Part shown: positions 1 through 13,040 of the stretch, piece by piece
Position numbering within the stretch: the first letter of the stretch is position 1
How the letters are laid out: each line of letters begins with the position of its first letter
NCBI GenBank assembly: GCA_003640385.1
Contig: RCAB01000004.1
Location: forward strand, 682,001 to 746,000
Direction of reading: 5' to 3'
Source of the DNA: Setaria digitata
Taxonomy: Eukaryota > Nematoda > Chromadorea > Rhabditida > Setariidae
Length of the DNA stretch: 64,000 nt
Translations under genes and position numbers: made by a program
Notes under the pieces: generated by a model
Seen by the model: only the letters and a program-made list of their open reading frames with translations
Told to the model about the DNA's origin: nothing
The model's database searches: none

Positions 1-163
1 TTTGATTGTTAGTTATTTGTCATTATTAATCTGATCGTAAATTTAATTGCTTTTAAATGAATTTTCCAGGAAATGTTTTTGTGAGATGTCAGACCATTAT
101 AAGGATGATTTCTGACCTTTCTAAAAACTCAGTCTATCATTTATCTTAAGTTCATTAATTAAT

Positions 164-164
<1 letters not shown>

Positions 165-213
<49 letters not shown>
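165..213 (+). repeat. 47-base poly-T tract leading into a splice acceptor
   Basis: Positions 165-211 are uninterrupted T, followed directly by AG and the first visible exon of the leftmost gene. It acts as an extreme polypyrimidine tract. Its length is likely to vary between individuals and to be error-prone in sequencing. Confidence 0.9.
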
Positions 214-2340
214 GAAAAATGATCTGTAATAATGCTAATAGTGTGAGACCAATAAATGCGACAAAACAGCCAGGACAGTTTCAGAGTTCTCAGCAGAGTT
301 AGTTCTATTTCTTAGCGAATCCAGTAAATTGTAATCAGTGCATCTTAAATCCTTTTATTATACTACAGCTTTCGATGGTATTTTGGCGAGATAGTTTTTG
401 GGAATGGAGAAATTAAGATTAAGATGTACCTTGGTTCGCATAGCAGTAGATCACAGTATGGTGGAATGCAAACAGTTTATTTCCGCATGATATTGAATTT
501 AATGTTTTATTTTTGAAGCTGTGATGCACATTCATAATTGAAAATTTTTATTAAAAGAAAAAAATGCTTTGTATTCTTTAATATTCTTTTCAGTTCAGCA
601 ACTTTCAAACAATGATGATAGTGCGATGGAAGGTGCAGGGATGGGACCTGCTGGTTCTCATAATGGTCAGTCGACAGGTAATTCTACTTTGCCTTCAACT
701 AAAGCGCCAGTCTCTGCGCAACAGCTAGCTTCTGCAAGCCGTGAAAACATCCATGTTATTGCATGTGGTATGTTCTAAATCATTTTCAGTAACTGTTTGT
801 TTCTTTAACGTGCATTGTGTAATAATTTTTAAAGAGATATGTTATTATTTCTGTAGTTTAGAACTCATTTTTTCTCAACTGCACGGCAAGTATAGTTCTT
901 ACATAAAATTCCAATGTTGTGTTTCCGAGGATGCAATTAGGACAACACGCTTCTAGATTCTTAAGTTTTAAGGTGGAAATAACGAAATGCGCGTTCTTTC
1001 ATTATCTGGTAGACAGCAGAAAGACCAGAGAATGAATGATCGAATCGGGGAACAAAGGTCAAATAAAGCAGTTGAACAGCACCATTTGACCAATGGTCAT
1101 GAGTCAATGAACATGTTAAAAGTGAGAAATTTTTTAATAGCCTCTATTTTTAAAATTAATATTATATGTTCGAACCTTCACACTTAACTGCAATATTTGC
1201 ATTTGGAAAGGTTGAATGCACTTCGAAATTCAAAAACTACTTAAGCACCTTCTTAGGACAATTGTCTTTTTCCTTTTTTTATTTAGTATCTTGAGTTTTC
1301 TTTATTATATCCGCCATGATGCATTAATTAAATACTTCAGAAAGGAAGATACCTTTTTTCAATTTTAGGAACGCGGATTTGCTCAACCATGTAACGGTAT
1401 ACTTCAGTTATCGCAGTCAAATGATGATGATCGAAGACACATAGGTGGATCAGTTTCAACAGCATTAGTGCCTGATGCCCAACAATCCCAACGATCTTCT
1501 CCGAAATCTTTAGGGGTTGCTCGACGTAATCGTCGTAAAGCAGATTTATCTCTGGAAGCATTGTCTTATGATGACGAGGATGAAATCACCGTTCCAGCAT
1601 TTGGGACAACTCAGTGTAATTAGTTACTTCTCTCTTTTTTATTTACTAGTATCCATAGAAGATTGCTAGTCCTTCCTTTTTTTTCTTCTTCTCCCTCTCT
1701 TCCCTCCCGTGATTCTTTCTTCTTTCTTTTTTTTTTTTTTTTTTTTTTTTTCTCTAGCAAACTTGATTGTTAATAGGTAATTGTATATGCTATTTTGGGC
1801 ATGAGGTTCGTAATTATGAAGTTCTATAACCAATTGTTTCAACTGATTTCCTTATCAAATATAGATGTTAATACATTCTAATGTCAATATACTAAAATAT
1901 CATGCAGATTCTAGTACAAATTCGATTTTCAGTAGGTAAGTATTCAGATTGAGACTTCACTTTTGAAACTAATTGATTGTTAATGGTATGATTTTTTTAG
2001 CAACGTATCAGGGTCCCTATATGAGACGTGTAGGCGGCGCCAATAGTATTGTTGTTGGATGTAGTGGTAACACTCCAGCGCAGTCACCTTTCGCAAATAT
2101 TAGTGTACAAAGTGCTCAAAATAATTTTTCTGCCACAGTGGCTAGACAACAACAAATGTTGAAGCAGCAGGTAAAACCTTAATTTTTTTTAATTTTTTCT
2201 CTAGTTTTGCATAATTTTTTTTATTATATGCTTTGAAAATTTTGTGGGAAAAGTGATATGGAAATTATTTGCATTGAAGGATGCTACATCAAAATTGTAT
2301 ATATTACTTGACTGAAAACATTTTCTTTTTTCAGAGTTAA
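214..2340 (+). CDS. 3' part of an unrecognised Q/S/N-rich protein gene
   Basis: I do not recognise this gene. Plus-strand exons chain in frame: 214-297, 594-767, 973-1121 and 1369 to about 1613, then an exon starting at 2000 that ends in MLKQQ near 2169. A final exon at 2335 adds one serine and the stop TAA (2338-2340). The joint between 1613 and 2000 does not keep phase as drawn; a small exon near 1914-1930 could fix it. The protein is low in complexity: Gln, Ser, Asn and Gly dominate, with a basic patch (ARRNRRK) followed by an acidic DDEDE stretch. No transmembrane segment or catalytic motif is visible. This would fit a disordered nuclear or RNA-associated regulator, but that is only inference. 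The true 5' end probably lies left of the window. The first visible acceptor follows a 47-base T run. Confidence 0.55.
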
Positions 2341-5177
2341 TTTAAAGATTATTTTAGCCGAAAACATCCTAAGGTTTTTGTGTACAGAACGATGTCTCAC
2401 TGAGCAATTAAAATAATTTTGGTCATTTATGAGACAACTTCAACATATGATTTCGTTCAATACTGTTTCGGTCAAATGGTGGTTCGGTTCGCGCTCAACT
2501 TTCAAAATAGGTCTGATTTTCCTACTTGTATTTCTCCTCCTGTTAATTTTCTTCGCTCTCATTTCTGTTTATGCCTTTAAACCGGTGTAGTTACAGGATT
2601 TGGAGACCGTGCAATTTACTAAAACTTTAAGGTAATTTCATTGTACCCTTATACCACTCTCAGGGTTGAAAAGAATGGGTTTTTAATTATTAGTTTCTGT
2701 TGTTTAATTTCTTAAACCTGAAGAATGAAAGATTAAAATATCAAACTTTTGATTTCTTGGTGGTGTTAGTAAATCGTCTCTCCCTACCTTCAAAAATCTC
2801 CACTTTTCTTACAGCACAGTGCCATTTATCAACTCAAATTTAAGCATTTATGCCTTAGTGAGGTCTCCAGTATGTTATCCTTGTCGTCAATACATCATAT
2901 ATAATGTAAAACTCGGTTTTTCGAGCAGTCTTCTCATCTTTCATTTCTGAAAGTCTGCTCACATTTGATGTTCCTTTCAAAATGTGAAGATTTAGGTAGA
3001 ACTATATAGAGGTGGGACTTCATCATATTCTTATAAGATTCTAAATTTTGATTTTTTAAAACATTAGTGTCAATTGCATATTGAAAAGAGTATCAACGCA
3101 CTTCCTAAGGTGGATTACACGAAGCATGTGGTCTGCGCGCGCAGTTTTGTCCTTGCCGATCTCGTCGTTTTGCGTAGTCATCAAATAAGTTTTTTGTCGT
3201 TTGAGTTTTGTTATCCTTTTCATATTGTATATTAAAAAGTTACAGTTCTTCAATGTTTGATAATCTTGTGGTACGTTCTTTATGTTTATTAAGTTTAATT
3301 ACATTTCGTTTTATCTCTTCATTCAAGTGGATTAATTCAATTTGAAATTTAGATCAGTCTTGTGACAATGTGTTTCAATTTTATGGTATATTCAGTGTAT
3401 GTCTAAGCCTTTTCTGCTGGGATATCCGTCACAAGAGAAAGTTTTCTCCCCTCCGTTGCTTTTCCTCTGTTGCAGTTTTCCGAAGTATTCACAATTCTTG
3501 AAAAGCCCATCTTATGTGCTTGCTGGTTTCGGTATATTAATAGCGTGTGTCGTGTGCACTTTTTCCTTGTTAAAGATTATATGCACGCGTAAGGAAAACG
3601 TGAAATGTCTTTCGATAATAATGTTATTTGTTTTTCCTGCAGTGTTTTCTTTTTCTTTTTTTTTCTTTTATTGAGTTCAAAATAATTTGATAAATCACGC
3701 AAACGCCTTCTGTTAGCAATGTTTAGAGTAGGCAGGCAATAGGTGCTGGCGATTTAATTTATTTCTAGGGGAACCATATGTATATGAGCTGAGGCTATAC
3801 TTTGTACGTTCATTATTCAAGTATCCTAATATCTGGTTAATCTAGATGGCTGAAGGTAACACCATATTCCTTACGGACTAGTTTTGCAGGATAACAAGAA
3901 TTAAGTGCTAATAATCAAAAATCGGAAGTGAGAAGTTGAACTGCTAAGCTTTCATTACGCAGTATTTTCTACAGACATATGGAATGAAAAGTTGCAAATT
4001 CCATATAAAATTCAATATACTAGACTGGAAGAACTGTTGTAGCAGAAGTAGGAATGGGTTTACTGGATCAATTAATGAAATTCTGGAGGAGGCCTTGCAC
4101 CGAATTGCTGCATTTTTATGTCTCCTTAAAACAGTTTTCCACTATGGTATTCCATATTATTTGCATAAATTATTTTGACTTTTGCGAACTGTTTATTTTT
4201 TCATTTAAGATATGTACACAAGACGCAACGTGTTTTGATATGTATTATATGAAAATAAAACCTATACTAGTTTACTTTACTGATTATTCATGACAATATT
4301 ATAAAGATATAGCAAGAAATAGCGTAATTAATTGGAGGAAACATGTATATGCTTCTCCAAAAGAACACGAACTTTGTCTTATGTCGTACAAGAATTGGGG
4401 AAATTGTGCAATGTCTGGACTGAAAACAAGCTATTTCCTAACGAGATCAAAATCTCCCGGCTCCATGACTGAAATGCTTTATTCAATCTATAAAAAGAGA
4501 AAGAAATATATTTAGTGTATTTATTGAGATAATAACGATAACTAATTACAACGAAGTCTGCATAAAAACAAAAAAAAAGATCGAGCACCGTCAGTCCAGT
4601 GGAGAAGGATGTAAAATATCTACATTCAGTGTGAAGGGATGGTAGAGTTGCATTTCTGGGATTAAGGAGTTCTGATGCAGGCTTTAATAATGAAAACAAA
4701 TATATACAACTTGATAAAATGAAAATTAAGTTCAATAACTGCAATTCAAGTGTTGACTAGACAGTTTGGCGGAAAAAAACAACCCATCATACTTAGATTT
4801 CCAAAAAGCTTTTCCAATGACTGTCCGAAAATGGTAGTGGTAGCAATGCTTTTGACAGAACTCCTGCCAGTAGCAAGTACAGAAGAACATAACTGGTGAT
4901 AATAACTTTTGGATAATCGCTGACTGTTACACAGAGAATAAAACTAATGTTGAATTCCGAATACTATTATGATTCAGGAAAACCAGATAAATGCAAAACT
5001 AAGGAATTTTAAGATAGTTGGGTTTGCAACATTCTATATGTCAAATATTATATATAACATTTTCATTAACAGTTATGATATGCCAAAATATTGCTCATTT
5101 CTTTTAAAATAGGAGTGGTTACCAAAATAATTTAATTATTCGCAAATGTCAAGAACAAACTGCTACACATGTCACCA
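2341..5177. other. Gene-free stretch between convergent genes
   Basis: This AT-rich stretch separates the plus-strand gene ending at 2340 from the minus-strand TMEM106 gene ending at 5178. It must hold both 3' untranslated regions. The open frames here (for example 3399-3674 and 4379-4744) have biased low-complexity composition, no recognisable domains and no matching splice pattern. I see no RNA gene or repeat. Confidence 0.6.
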
Positions 5178-6802
5178 TTAACTAGCAGTACAATTACCCG
5201 ACGGTACACAACAGACTTGTTGAACGACGGAGAGAGTAGCTTGCTCATGATGACTTAAATATTCCAATGTGACTGATATGTCAAACTGCATGTTTACATA
5301 GAGTGAAGTTAATCGGGAAAATGGCGCCTGACAGTACTCCCTAAAAAAGGTTACGAAATCATTAGAAAATTCTTATACTAAACGATTTCTAATCAATTTC
5401 AAACCAAAACAGAGAAAAACATTAAGTCCACTCAAATCCGAGAAAAATTAGTGTAATTTGTAATTCAGTGGATTCAGTGCAAGCAAAACATTCTTCAAAA
5501 TATCTCGAGATATTTAAAGACACTATCACACCCAGTATTTATCAGTTACCTTACAATCAACTGAAGTTTTTCGTTCAGAATTAGAAAGAACTTACGCAAC
5601 ACCATCTTTCAATGTCACTGTGTTGTTGAACTGCAGAGTATACTCTCGACTGGTTCTCGGTCCTATAAGAACAGCAGTTGTGTTGCCACCAATGCCAATG
5701 ACGTCTGTTGACCAAGGTAGAAATTTCGATAAAACCGTGGCCGATGAATTTAGTACTTTTACAGAATAGTAGTTTGCATTGGATATATTGAATTCGTTCT
5801 ATAAAAATTTGTCAGAGACAGGGGACTTTTGGACATGTATCTGTGAGGACTAAATTACTTATCCCCTAAGAATTAAACACCAGGTTCTTGGATAGTTTAT
5901 TACAAAATTTATATCGGGAAAAAGGTGCTGTATTACAAAAAGACATGATTAAAAAATATGTTAGTCGAAACGTTATAAAGCGATAAATTGATAATATGCA
6001 TGGTCGTTGATTAAAAAAGAAGCGAATATTTGAAAATCTATTTATAACTAAAAAGGCAAAGTATAAGTTATCTAACTGAAAGTAATAATCAAATTAGAAA
6101 TTACCATAAAATGGAAACTGATGTAACTTTTAGTATGATCGAAAACTGTTATGATTTCAACCGGTGGCCTTAAGCTACTTAGATAAATTGCGCGTGGTAC
6201 CAGTAAGAAAATCACAACACCTGCGAGTAACAAACAACCAAGAACGACGCAGAGAACATAAAGCCACCTAAAATGCAACATAATAAACAACTTTTTCGAA
6301 TAAGAAATAATGTGGCAATTGAGTTTTTTTGATTATATTAATTGATATTAAAACAGTCACCCGTCAATACACAAATGGTAACATACGTTCTCTTCGGTTT
6401 CAAACGATCATCATTAACTGGAATTAAAGCCACCAGTGTTTCCTCCAATTCTAAAAAAGTTTTCATACTCATACCAACACTTAATCATTTAATAAACTCA
6501 GCAATAAAAGTAATAAATTTTCAAATAGCAGGTCAACAAATATCCGACTCACCTTTCGGTATTCTTCCGGATCCTTTACAGCTGGGACAAGGTACCGAAC
6601 CTTCCATCAACTCAGTATAGCCAATGGAACTTGCTCTTGACGGAATGCCACATTCGTTTGTAAGGTTCACCGTTGAAACAAACGACGAACAACGACCAGC
6701 AGAATTACCATTAATGACGCGGCGCACTCTATCTATTAAATTTCTACCACCTTCGACGATTGAATACATGATGCCTTTGCCGTACAAACCAGGATCTAGC
6801 AT
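5178..6802 (-). CDS. TMEM106: TMEM106-family type II membrane protein
   Basis: Five exons join in frame: 6553-6802, 6387-6450, 6105-6267, 5596-5798 and 5178-5340, giving about 280 residues, close to vertebrate TMEM106 proteins. The cytosolic N-terminal part ends in the family signature CPSCKGSGRIPKG. It is followed by LVALIP and DDRLKPKR, then one transmembrane helix (LCVVLGCLLLAGVVIFLLVP). The luminal C-terminal part has several N-glycosylation sequons (NIS, NSS, NTT, NCT) and the cysteines expected for the luminal disulfide. The family acts in late endosomes and lysosomes, in trafficking and acidification. The start at 6802 is chosen because a splice acceptor lies 22 bases upstream (exon end 6824), fitting trans-splicing. 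An extra upstream coding exon is possible, but the obvious join there meets a stop. The family is clear; which paralogue it matches is not meaningful in a nematode. Confidence 0.9.
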
Positions 6803-6824
6803 ATAAAGGCGACCAAAATTATTT

Positions 6825-7702
6825 CTGTAAAATGAAAAAATATTTAGAATCCAAAAAAAAAAACTCACCAAAACGTACTCATTATTTTGTTCCAAACATT
6901 ATAAACTTTTCCTCATTAGCCCACATTATGGCCCAGAACAGAAATCGAAACATGCACCAAATACCAAAAAACTACAGTCCACAATTTATAACAATTCATT
7001 GCTTTTAAGATATCCAGGCGATTTTGCGTAAAAACCAAATCACTTGCTGTTCAAAAATTAATGAATTAAATGTGGAACCAAGTTCAAAATCATGCTGGCA
7101 ATCATGTAATGAGAATTAACACTCGTGGGAATCTAAATTATTATAATTAATATGAGGTCAGTGATGTGACGATATTCTTCCATCGCACTAATAAAATCCA
7201 AGTGTGAAAACTGAACTTACCTGCGTTCAAACAGGATCTACATCCAAAAAATTTTGCAGGAAAAAAAAAAAATGTGTATGCAGTCATAGAAGATGCTTTG
7301 CTTGAAAAATATAGGAGTTAAGTCGACAAAACATTTTAAAGCTAAAAATTCACAGCGGATTTCAAACATTTACACAATATATCTTTACTGATTTTATTTA
7401 TAGAGTTTTTTTTTTTTAATAAAATTTACATATCCATTGTCAATAATATTATTAGTCAGAAAATATTCTGAAAAAAATTTTTTTTTCTAGTGAATAATTC
7501 ACTTTAAGTGGTAATTAAAATCGAAGAAAAAAAAATGTTGTAACATCTTACCAATTATTTAAAGAGATAAAACACCATTATAAAAAATCTCTATTAACAT
7601 GAGCATGTGCAAAAATTTGAAAGCTGAGGATGAAAATTTAAACAAATTTCAACAAATTGAGCAATGCTACAAGTTCCATATGTGATTACTAGAAAGAAGA
7701 TA
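6825..7702. other. Intergenic stretch between EXO84 and TMEM106
   Basis: About 880 AT-rich bases separate the EXO84 stop (7703) from the TMEM106 acceptor (6824). Both genes are on the minus strand. It contains homopolymer A/T runs and no convincing coding region. It is long for a nematode operon spacer, so independent promoters are more likely. Confidence 0.5.
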
Positions 7703-10700
7703 TTACACATGTGCCACATCTTCTTCACTAGAAGTCCTGTGAAGATTTTCTCGATACCGCAACAGACCTTCGAATTTTGTTTCCAAAAGCCCGGACAATA
7801 TTCCTGATGCCGATTCATCATAGACCGTATCACATAGAGGCAACAACTGCAAAACTGACTTAAATCTGAATGAAAGATTGCTCAAAACCTCGAAAATTGA
7901 AGTAATTTTGCATCCTCATCAATATTTTTTGTTTCACAATTCTTAGAAAATAGAAAATAATCTTTGATAACTGAAACAAATCCGTCACTGACATTAGTGC
8001 AAAAAGTGTATTACCAAGTGACGTCCAACAGAAATATGAGCATTCAGTCAGTTTAAGATTCTATGTGCACATATATAAAATGCAAGCGAAAACTTGTGAA
8101 TTAGACTTCCCTCAGTAAAATAGTTAATGTCATAGTAATCCGCATACCAAGAATCGAACGATAAATTAAGAAAATGTACAATTCACATGTCAGATCTATT
8201 TAAAAAGATTTAACAGATACAGAATTAGTGAGATATAGCGGTTCCCTAAGACTTTAATACCTAGAAAATATTTGAATGATAGAAAAACAGTAAACTCTAA
8301 TAAGAAAAGTATTGCTGACCTGAGAAACGATGAATATTGACGTACACTGTTGCAAAGACGATTGTGGAGCATTTTTCAAATGATTCAAGTATTCAGTCCA
8401 AAGCTTCACCATAAATGAATCCGTAAGGTAGCGTAAATGCGAGGATCTGGAGAAACACTTTAATTGCTTCAACCGTGTTACACATTTAAATTAAAATGCT
8501 AAATTTGGGGAAAGAACCCAAGAACTACGACAAATCGGCACAAAATAAGTTAGATTTAAGCATTAACCACTTTCAAATTTTGGATCAACTTGAGAAAATG
8601 ACCTTATCATAGCAAGATCACGAGCCAGTACATATGCAACTCGTGAAAAATGACAAGCATTCTGAGTAATATTGATAGATGAATGCTGCGTAGTTGATAA
8701 CGCCCAATCAACTGCAAGTCCCATATCAGACATTTCTTCTACAAAACGATTCACATTCGATTCGTTTTCCATATTGTATGGTTTCCAACGCTCTTCCTGG
8801 AAATAAACATATTTGTTCAAGAAACTGTATATGTTGGTTGTTAGTTTACCATAATAAATTTTGAATCTTACATTAACATGAATTGAAAATGCAACTTATT
8901 TGCATTCTGGGCAGTATGAATCTCATCTAAAAGCTCCGTGAAACTTACTGCGACACGAAGGCGAACTGATTCGATTATGTTAGCAAAATTTGTTTCAACT
9001 GCAATCTTAAGTGACGGTGCAAGCAAACGATGCACTTCAAAAGATAAATCAACGCCAACTGCAACTAAACTGTCACAATGTGTCATCAATATTCGCCAGG
9101 TATGAGCAAGTACTGCCATTGTTGGTGCCACCTGAAAAAACAACAAATAACAATCAGAGATTTTTCTTTCTTGAACTTCAGTCAAATAGACGTCAGAATC
9201 ATATTAATTCAAGCGTAATGAGGACTATTTTTCTAATAAATTTTGTTCAGTGACATATTGTTACTGAGCAACGTTATAATAATTAATTAATGTTATAATT
9301 CGAATGATAATCACTTTAAATAAAAAGACAACAAATATATTTCTAATAAATACACGACGTACCGCGATTACATGCCTCCGTATTAATGATAACATAACAC
9401 TTAATTCTCCAGAGCACCAATGCAGTATGAGAGAAAAATGTTCAGGTTGCATCGAGAATTCCTTGACAACATCTGATATAACATCCAGAAACTGCTGCGA
9501 TAATTGACGTACATAAGACAGTGGTTCTTCGCTCATTGTCAGTTCTCTTGTAGTGGTTCGCAGCTGAAAAGAAAAAATGAAATTTATGAGCAATATGTCA
9601 TATGTCAACTTTCTACGATCTTTACTTGATTCCAAAGAACTTCTTTACTAAGACGAAATGAACTTTAGGAATCTTCTCATTTTCACCTTAAAACCTATTT
9701 TATACTGCTTTTGATCTTTAACTTTATAAACAGATTTTTCTACTTCAAAAAAATGCTTACCATATGTCACTTTTTTTTAACGAGTGAAACACTGCATAAT
9801 GCCTTATATAATGAATCAGATTAGTAAAACAGAACTCCAACTACTCAAGATTGGAAAGGACGTGACATAAGATACAAATTAACAAGCATCATTTAAGAAA
9901 TTGTAAGCAGTTATGTTTTATCAGGACGAGAATTCTTACCATAAAAACTATCAGTGACGAAACCCACAAATAAAAGAAGGGATACAAATTATCGACAGAT
10001 CTCATCTTAACAATTCAGTAGAAAATCTTTCAACTGGAAATAATGCAGTTTATAATACCATCTCAAATGTTTCTCCGCTCCTTACCTATCATTTCATGGA
10101 CTGAAAAATAATAATATAAGCACAGTACAATACCAACCACAGTACTTCTTTTCCTCAAATAAAGGTCAACCGCTTGTGATGCTCGACCAAGAACTGTCAA
10201 AAGATTGATTGCTTTTCTAACAGCTCTAGGACCACCATGCAAGGCACCCGGACGTCGGACCTGAAGTACTGAGTTATAAAAAAAATAAAAGTGAATCAAC
10301 TTTCTAAAAATTCTTCGAAGGTTACTCTACCACTGATATGAACATTCTCTCCGTTAATGAAATCACTTTGCCTCTTCGCTTAATAACTGCACGATTTGAG
10401 TTTCACGAAGTGACAACTGCGCATCGACTGCTGCCTCCCTTGTGTTACAGCTTTTCCACTCCATTATAAGTTCCACCTTAAGTATAAGTCACTGTATTGT
10501 TTTTATAGAATTGTTTTAATTTGAAAGAGTTAGGAATTTTCTGAAGCCATTGTTCTAATTTATGTGGACCTCAAATCTCTTCTCTTCTACAGTTTTAATA
10601 ATTTTATAAGACTACCGCATGTTCCATGTCTCGATGGGCAATGCAGTCATCTAGTTCTGCAGGTAATTCACTGAGCCATGCGCTTTCATCAGGAGATTTT

Positions 10701-12538
10701 GCAGTAATTGATTCCGTAACCGACACAAGTTGAGTAACTATTTCTGCTTTCGCTAAGTCTTGTCTACGTTTTCCGCGAATTGTTGCTTGACGCACTAGTG
10801 ATCCTTCATGAAGGAGCTCTCTTTTAGCGTTTTCGATGCACTCCAACCATTCTTTTTTAATTCGAGCACTTTCAGCACGAAAAATCCTGTTTGTGAAAGT
10901 TTCTTTATAGTTAAATTGATTTTTCTTTCCACAAACAATAGTTGTTCCTCTCCATAGTGGAAAATATCAAAAGACAAAAAGTACTTCCATATTCAACTGA
11001 GTTTATTGTTGTTCAAGTGATGCTTGTTTGATTTTTGGTGTTTCCACTTAATGTTTTCCGTGTATTTCTGTAACACCTTAATTCACAATAGCAGAATACC
11101 TTTGTCCTGGAAAAATTAATAATTTAAACATGCTGGTCGCAGTTTCGCCACTTTCTCTATCTTTAATATTAACAGCTGCTATATTATTTAGAGGATGTGA
11201 AGATTCCAACTTGAACCGATACTTCCCTAAAAATAAGAACATTTATTAAATATATGAAATTACAAGTTCATAACTTCTCGTGATGAAGTTTTCTGTACTA
11301 AAATAAGTGTGAAAAATTAAAATCCAATTTACAACCTGAAGAGGGTTGTCCAATCAGTAATCGGTCTGATAACAAAATAAGCATAATGTTATGTTGTGGT
11401 CTCATGCTATCGCTGTCCAGCTGAACTACCTCCCCATGCATGATTACTCTATCAGAATTTGGTAAGTTATTTAACAGACCCTGCAAATTTTATTGACTTG
11501 AAATGCAGTTATAATAAATTAAAAACGTAAAACTAGTTAGAGTAAGCAGAAATATGGAAAAACCAGATATTTCCTTGTTAGATTTCACTTGTATCTGATT
11601 AAAGACTTACAGCGATACCGTCCATTTTCTGCATGAGTATGTTCATTGGATTAACAGTAAATGATGAAGTATGAAGACTAGAAGTTCCGATAGAAGAACG
11701 ATCCTCCCCTGTCATCTGCATCAAGGCTTCAATAAGCATTCGCTGATCAGATAACAAAGATGAAAGCTCATATATTTCTCGTTCTAGATCTAAAGTAAGT
11801 ACACGATCTTGAAAAAAAAAAAAAGGTATGACAAGAAAATACCACCCCATCTTGTACTAAACTTTACAAAAAATCTATTTGCGAGAAATAATTATAAGAT
11901 TTTTGAAACAAAATTATTGGAGGTAATTTTGAGTTAGAAGAATTGCAAAAACTGCATTTTCTTAAGGAATGAAAACAGTAAATATATTAGTTTATAAAAT
12001 GAATTTAAATTATGATGAGACGCAACGTGAAACTTCTTTAGCAGTATCGATAAACTTCTTGTAGTTCAGAAAGACACTTTTTTTCATTGACTCAGATGAC
12101 TGAGTATTGACTGCATTTAATCTCGCCCGGAATATTTGCAACTGCCGAGTTTCATCGCCATTTTTCATTTCCTTTAATTGGTCCCGTACGTCTTAAAAGT
12201 TTAAAAATGAAAGTCCTTTCTTTCATTTCTAGAAACGAGTTATACATGAAGATTTTGAAATAGCTTTATGAACTATATAAAAGTTAGCGTTTCTTAGATT
12301 TAACTTAGATTCGACATGCAGTAGTTAAAGGACAAGTGTTGTATTTGTGGTACCACAGGCAATTTGAAACTTCTGCAGTACGTTTAAAATTAAATTCAGT
12401 AAATCGGACGATTGCATTAATGAAATAGAATATAATTCAAAAAATCAAAGCACAAAACCCACACGATACAGCATCGAAATCCTCATCACCGAACTGGTCA
12501 TCTGTCAGTGTACTTTCTACAGCACTTGATGACTTCAT
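7703..12538 (-). CDS. EXOC8: Exocyst complex component EXO84 (EXOC8)
   Basis: Many minus-strand exons encode an EXO84-like protein. The N-terminus MKSSSAVESTLTDDQFGDED (ATG 12538-12536) is followed by a coiled-coil region with FLNYKKFIDTAKEVS and LEREIYELSSLLSDQR (about 11610-12190). A PH-like domain follows at about 11110-11490 (MLILLSDRLLIG, YRFKLESSHPLNN). The exon at 10604-10860 carries the hallmark SAWLSELPAELDDCIAHRDM, and about 10160-10270 has ALHGGPRAVRKAINLL. Both match the conserved C-terminal EXO84 domain. Helical-rod exons continue to the stop at 7703. EXO84 is part of the octameric exocyst, which tethers secretory vesicles to the plasma membrane and is a Ral effector in animals. 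A splice acceptor 24 bases before the ATG suggests a trans-spliced mRNA. Not every intron edge was resolved, so exact length is uncertain; identity is secure. The gene is head to head with FEN1. Confidence 0.93.
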
Positions 12539-13040
12539 TGAAGCTTCGAGATAAATTCACCACTGCAAAAATGGATTAAAACTTCAAGTGAAGAAGGAAT
12601 GGAACTGAGCAAAGCTCCCTGAAGCGACGCGTGCCTAACGTGACGATTCATCTTCCAGTTGTCTAGAAGCTTACTGTACCATCAGACACCAGGACAATGA
12701 CTTCTTAGTTATTCAGAATCCCCATCCCATGATGGTCTGCTGAGCGGCAACCCCTCTTTTGATGACGTACCAGCCGTCTGACTGCACGATGCGGACAATC
12801 ACACTATCATCCTATTGAGCTACAACAGTAGCGAATAATTGGCGGTTTTTTGAACAAATATGTTTAGGATCGTCCTGAGTCCTTGCTAAGTTCTGGTGTT
12901 CATATATTTCTCAAGGGTTAATGCTCGGGAGATTATATTCTCGAGAGACTATTGCCCCAAAGGAGCCTCGCTGTAACTCTAACATAATTAATGGATCTCG
13001 CCGCTCTTGAACCCGATTGCATGGAAGATGAATTGCAGTA
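12539..13040. promoter_or_regulatory. Divergent promoter region between EXO84 and FEN1
   Basis: Only 502 bases separate the two outward-facing start codons. The stretch is visibly less AT-rich than the surrounding introns. It holds both trans-splice-like acceptors (12563-12565 minus; 13036-13038 plus), so any core promoters must lie between them. I do not recognise specific transcription-factor sites. Confidence 0.5.

Noticed and set aside
4379..4744. 121-codon minus-strand open frame
   Set aside because: It lies downstream of the TMEM106 stop and has a Phe/Leu/Ser-rich composition expected from AT-rich sequence, with no domain and no splice context.
12780..12840. tRNA-like A box on the minus strand (TAGCTCAATAGG)
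   Set aside because: No matching B box, no acceptor stem and no foldable cloverleaf could be found around it.
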